A stretch of DNA of 5,500 bases from an uncultured Capnocytophaga sp. Its GTDB lineage: Bacteria; Bacteroidota; Bacteroidia; Flavobacteriales; Flavobacteriaceae. The translations under genes and the position numbers were made by a program. The DNA is taken from assembly GCF_938029845.1 (NCBI RefSeq), contig NZ_CALHGG010000160.1:1-5500 (forward strand). Reading direction: 5' to 3'. The notes under the pieces were generated by a model that was not told where the DNA came from, did not search any database, and saw only the letters and a program-made list of their open reading frames with translations. Positions 5,211 through 5,500 of this stretch are shown here, in pieces; within the stretch, counting starts at the first letter, position 1; each line of letters opens with the position of its first letter.

Positions 5211-5500
5211 ATGCTTATACGATTTCAAGTAAAAAACCTATATTCATTTGAAGAAGAAACGGAATTCAACCTCCTTACCAATGATTCAGAACACTTGCCA
5301 CACCATAAGAAACATTGTAATGGGGTAGATTTTCTGCGCTTAAGTGCTATCTATGGAGCTAATGCTTCGGGTAAATCTAACTTCGTAAGAGCTATTGGTT
5401 TGTTACAGAATATAGTAAAAAAAGGAAAAATCATAGATGAGGTAAGTGATTATAAGTTCAAGCTAAGTAAGGAAGCCCTTACAAAACCTATCTCATTAGC
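5211..5500 (+). CDS. AAA15/RloA-like ATP-binding protein (3' partial)
   Basis: Ninety-six complete codons are visible before the window ends. The N-terminus MLIRFQVKNLYSFEEETEFNL is typical of SMC/ABC-like AAA15 (COG1106-type) ATPases, where the first strand reads xIxFxVxNxxSFxxxxxxxL. The Walker A motif IYGANASGKSN lies at residues 47-57, with K55 the phosphate-binding lysine and a helix (FVRAIGLLQNIV) following. The signature motif, Walker B and any C-terminal effector part lie beyond the window. Relatives include RloA, AbiLi and the ATPase subunit of PARIS-type systems, often encoded beside RloB- or TOPRIM-type partners and implicated in phage defence; others are unassigned. An in-frame TAA at 5187-5189 rules out a start further upstream, so the ATG at 5211 is secure. 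A defence role is inference only, because the partner gene is not seen. Confidence 0.88.
   Translation, partial: MLIRFQVKNLYSFEEETEFNLLTNDSEHLPHHKKHCNGVDFLRLSAIYGANASGKSNFVRAIGLLQNIVKKGKIIDEVSDYKFKLSKEALTKPISL

Noticed and set aside
5111..5251. 46-codon open frame starting between the ATPase promoters and overlapping the ATPase start out of frame
   Set aside because: It runs through the proximal promoter and into the ATPase gene in another frame. Its sequence has no recognisable features, although a leader peptide cannot be fully excluded.

Overview
The window looks like a piece of a Flavobacteriia (Bacteroidota) chromosome. Three things point there. Promoters match the TTTG/TTG...TAnnTTTG consensus of that phylum. 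Start codons lack clear Shine-Dalgarno sequences. The proteins (a BatE-type TPR/SH3 protein, a flavobacterial DUF493 protein and an EF-hand/LRR lipoprotein) have the expected family character. A Capnocytophaga-like genus is plausible from the moderately AT-rich composition and protein style, but this is a guess.

Layout. Positions 2-2062 (+) hold the 3' portion of a large leucine-rich-repeat lipoprotein; its start lies just left of the window, and the open frame runs from the first bases. A strong intrinsic terminator follows at 2086-2120, then a block of 7-bp-periodic repeats that includes a 63-bp tandem duplication (2123-2262). Next come a small DUF493 gene (2337-2624, +) and batE (2676-3440, +), separated by 51 bp that contain a terminator-like hairpin almost touching the batE start. 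batE converges with lpd (dihydrolipoamide dehydrogenase, 3505-4902, -); an 18-bp-stem hairpin between them can serve both strands. lpd has a well-matched promoter, and its 308-bp upstream region is shared with a divergent AAA15/RloA-like ATPase gene (5211 onward, +, cut by the window end). That ATPase gene has two candidate tandem promoters.

How the genes relate. lpd is central metabolism (E3 of 2-oxoacid dehydrogenase complexes). batE is normally part of the bat (aerotolerance) cluster but here sits without visible bat neighbours. The LRR lipoprotein is an envelope or surface protein. The ATPase belongs to a superfamily often found in phage-defence modules, but only its N-terminal 96 residues are seen. 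No single operon unites these genes. The least explained feature is a family of degenerate heptamers (roughly RTGAWWA) that recurs in the main intergenic gaps, in both orientations, and also builds the batE/lpd terminator stem. No tRNA, rRNA, CRISPR array, insertion sequence or attachment site was seen.
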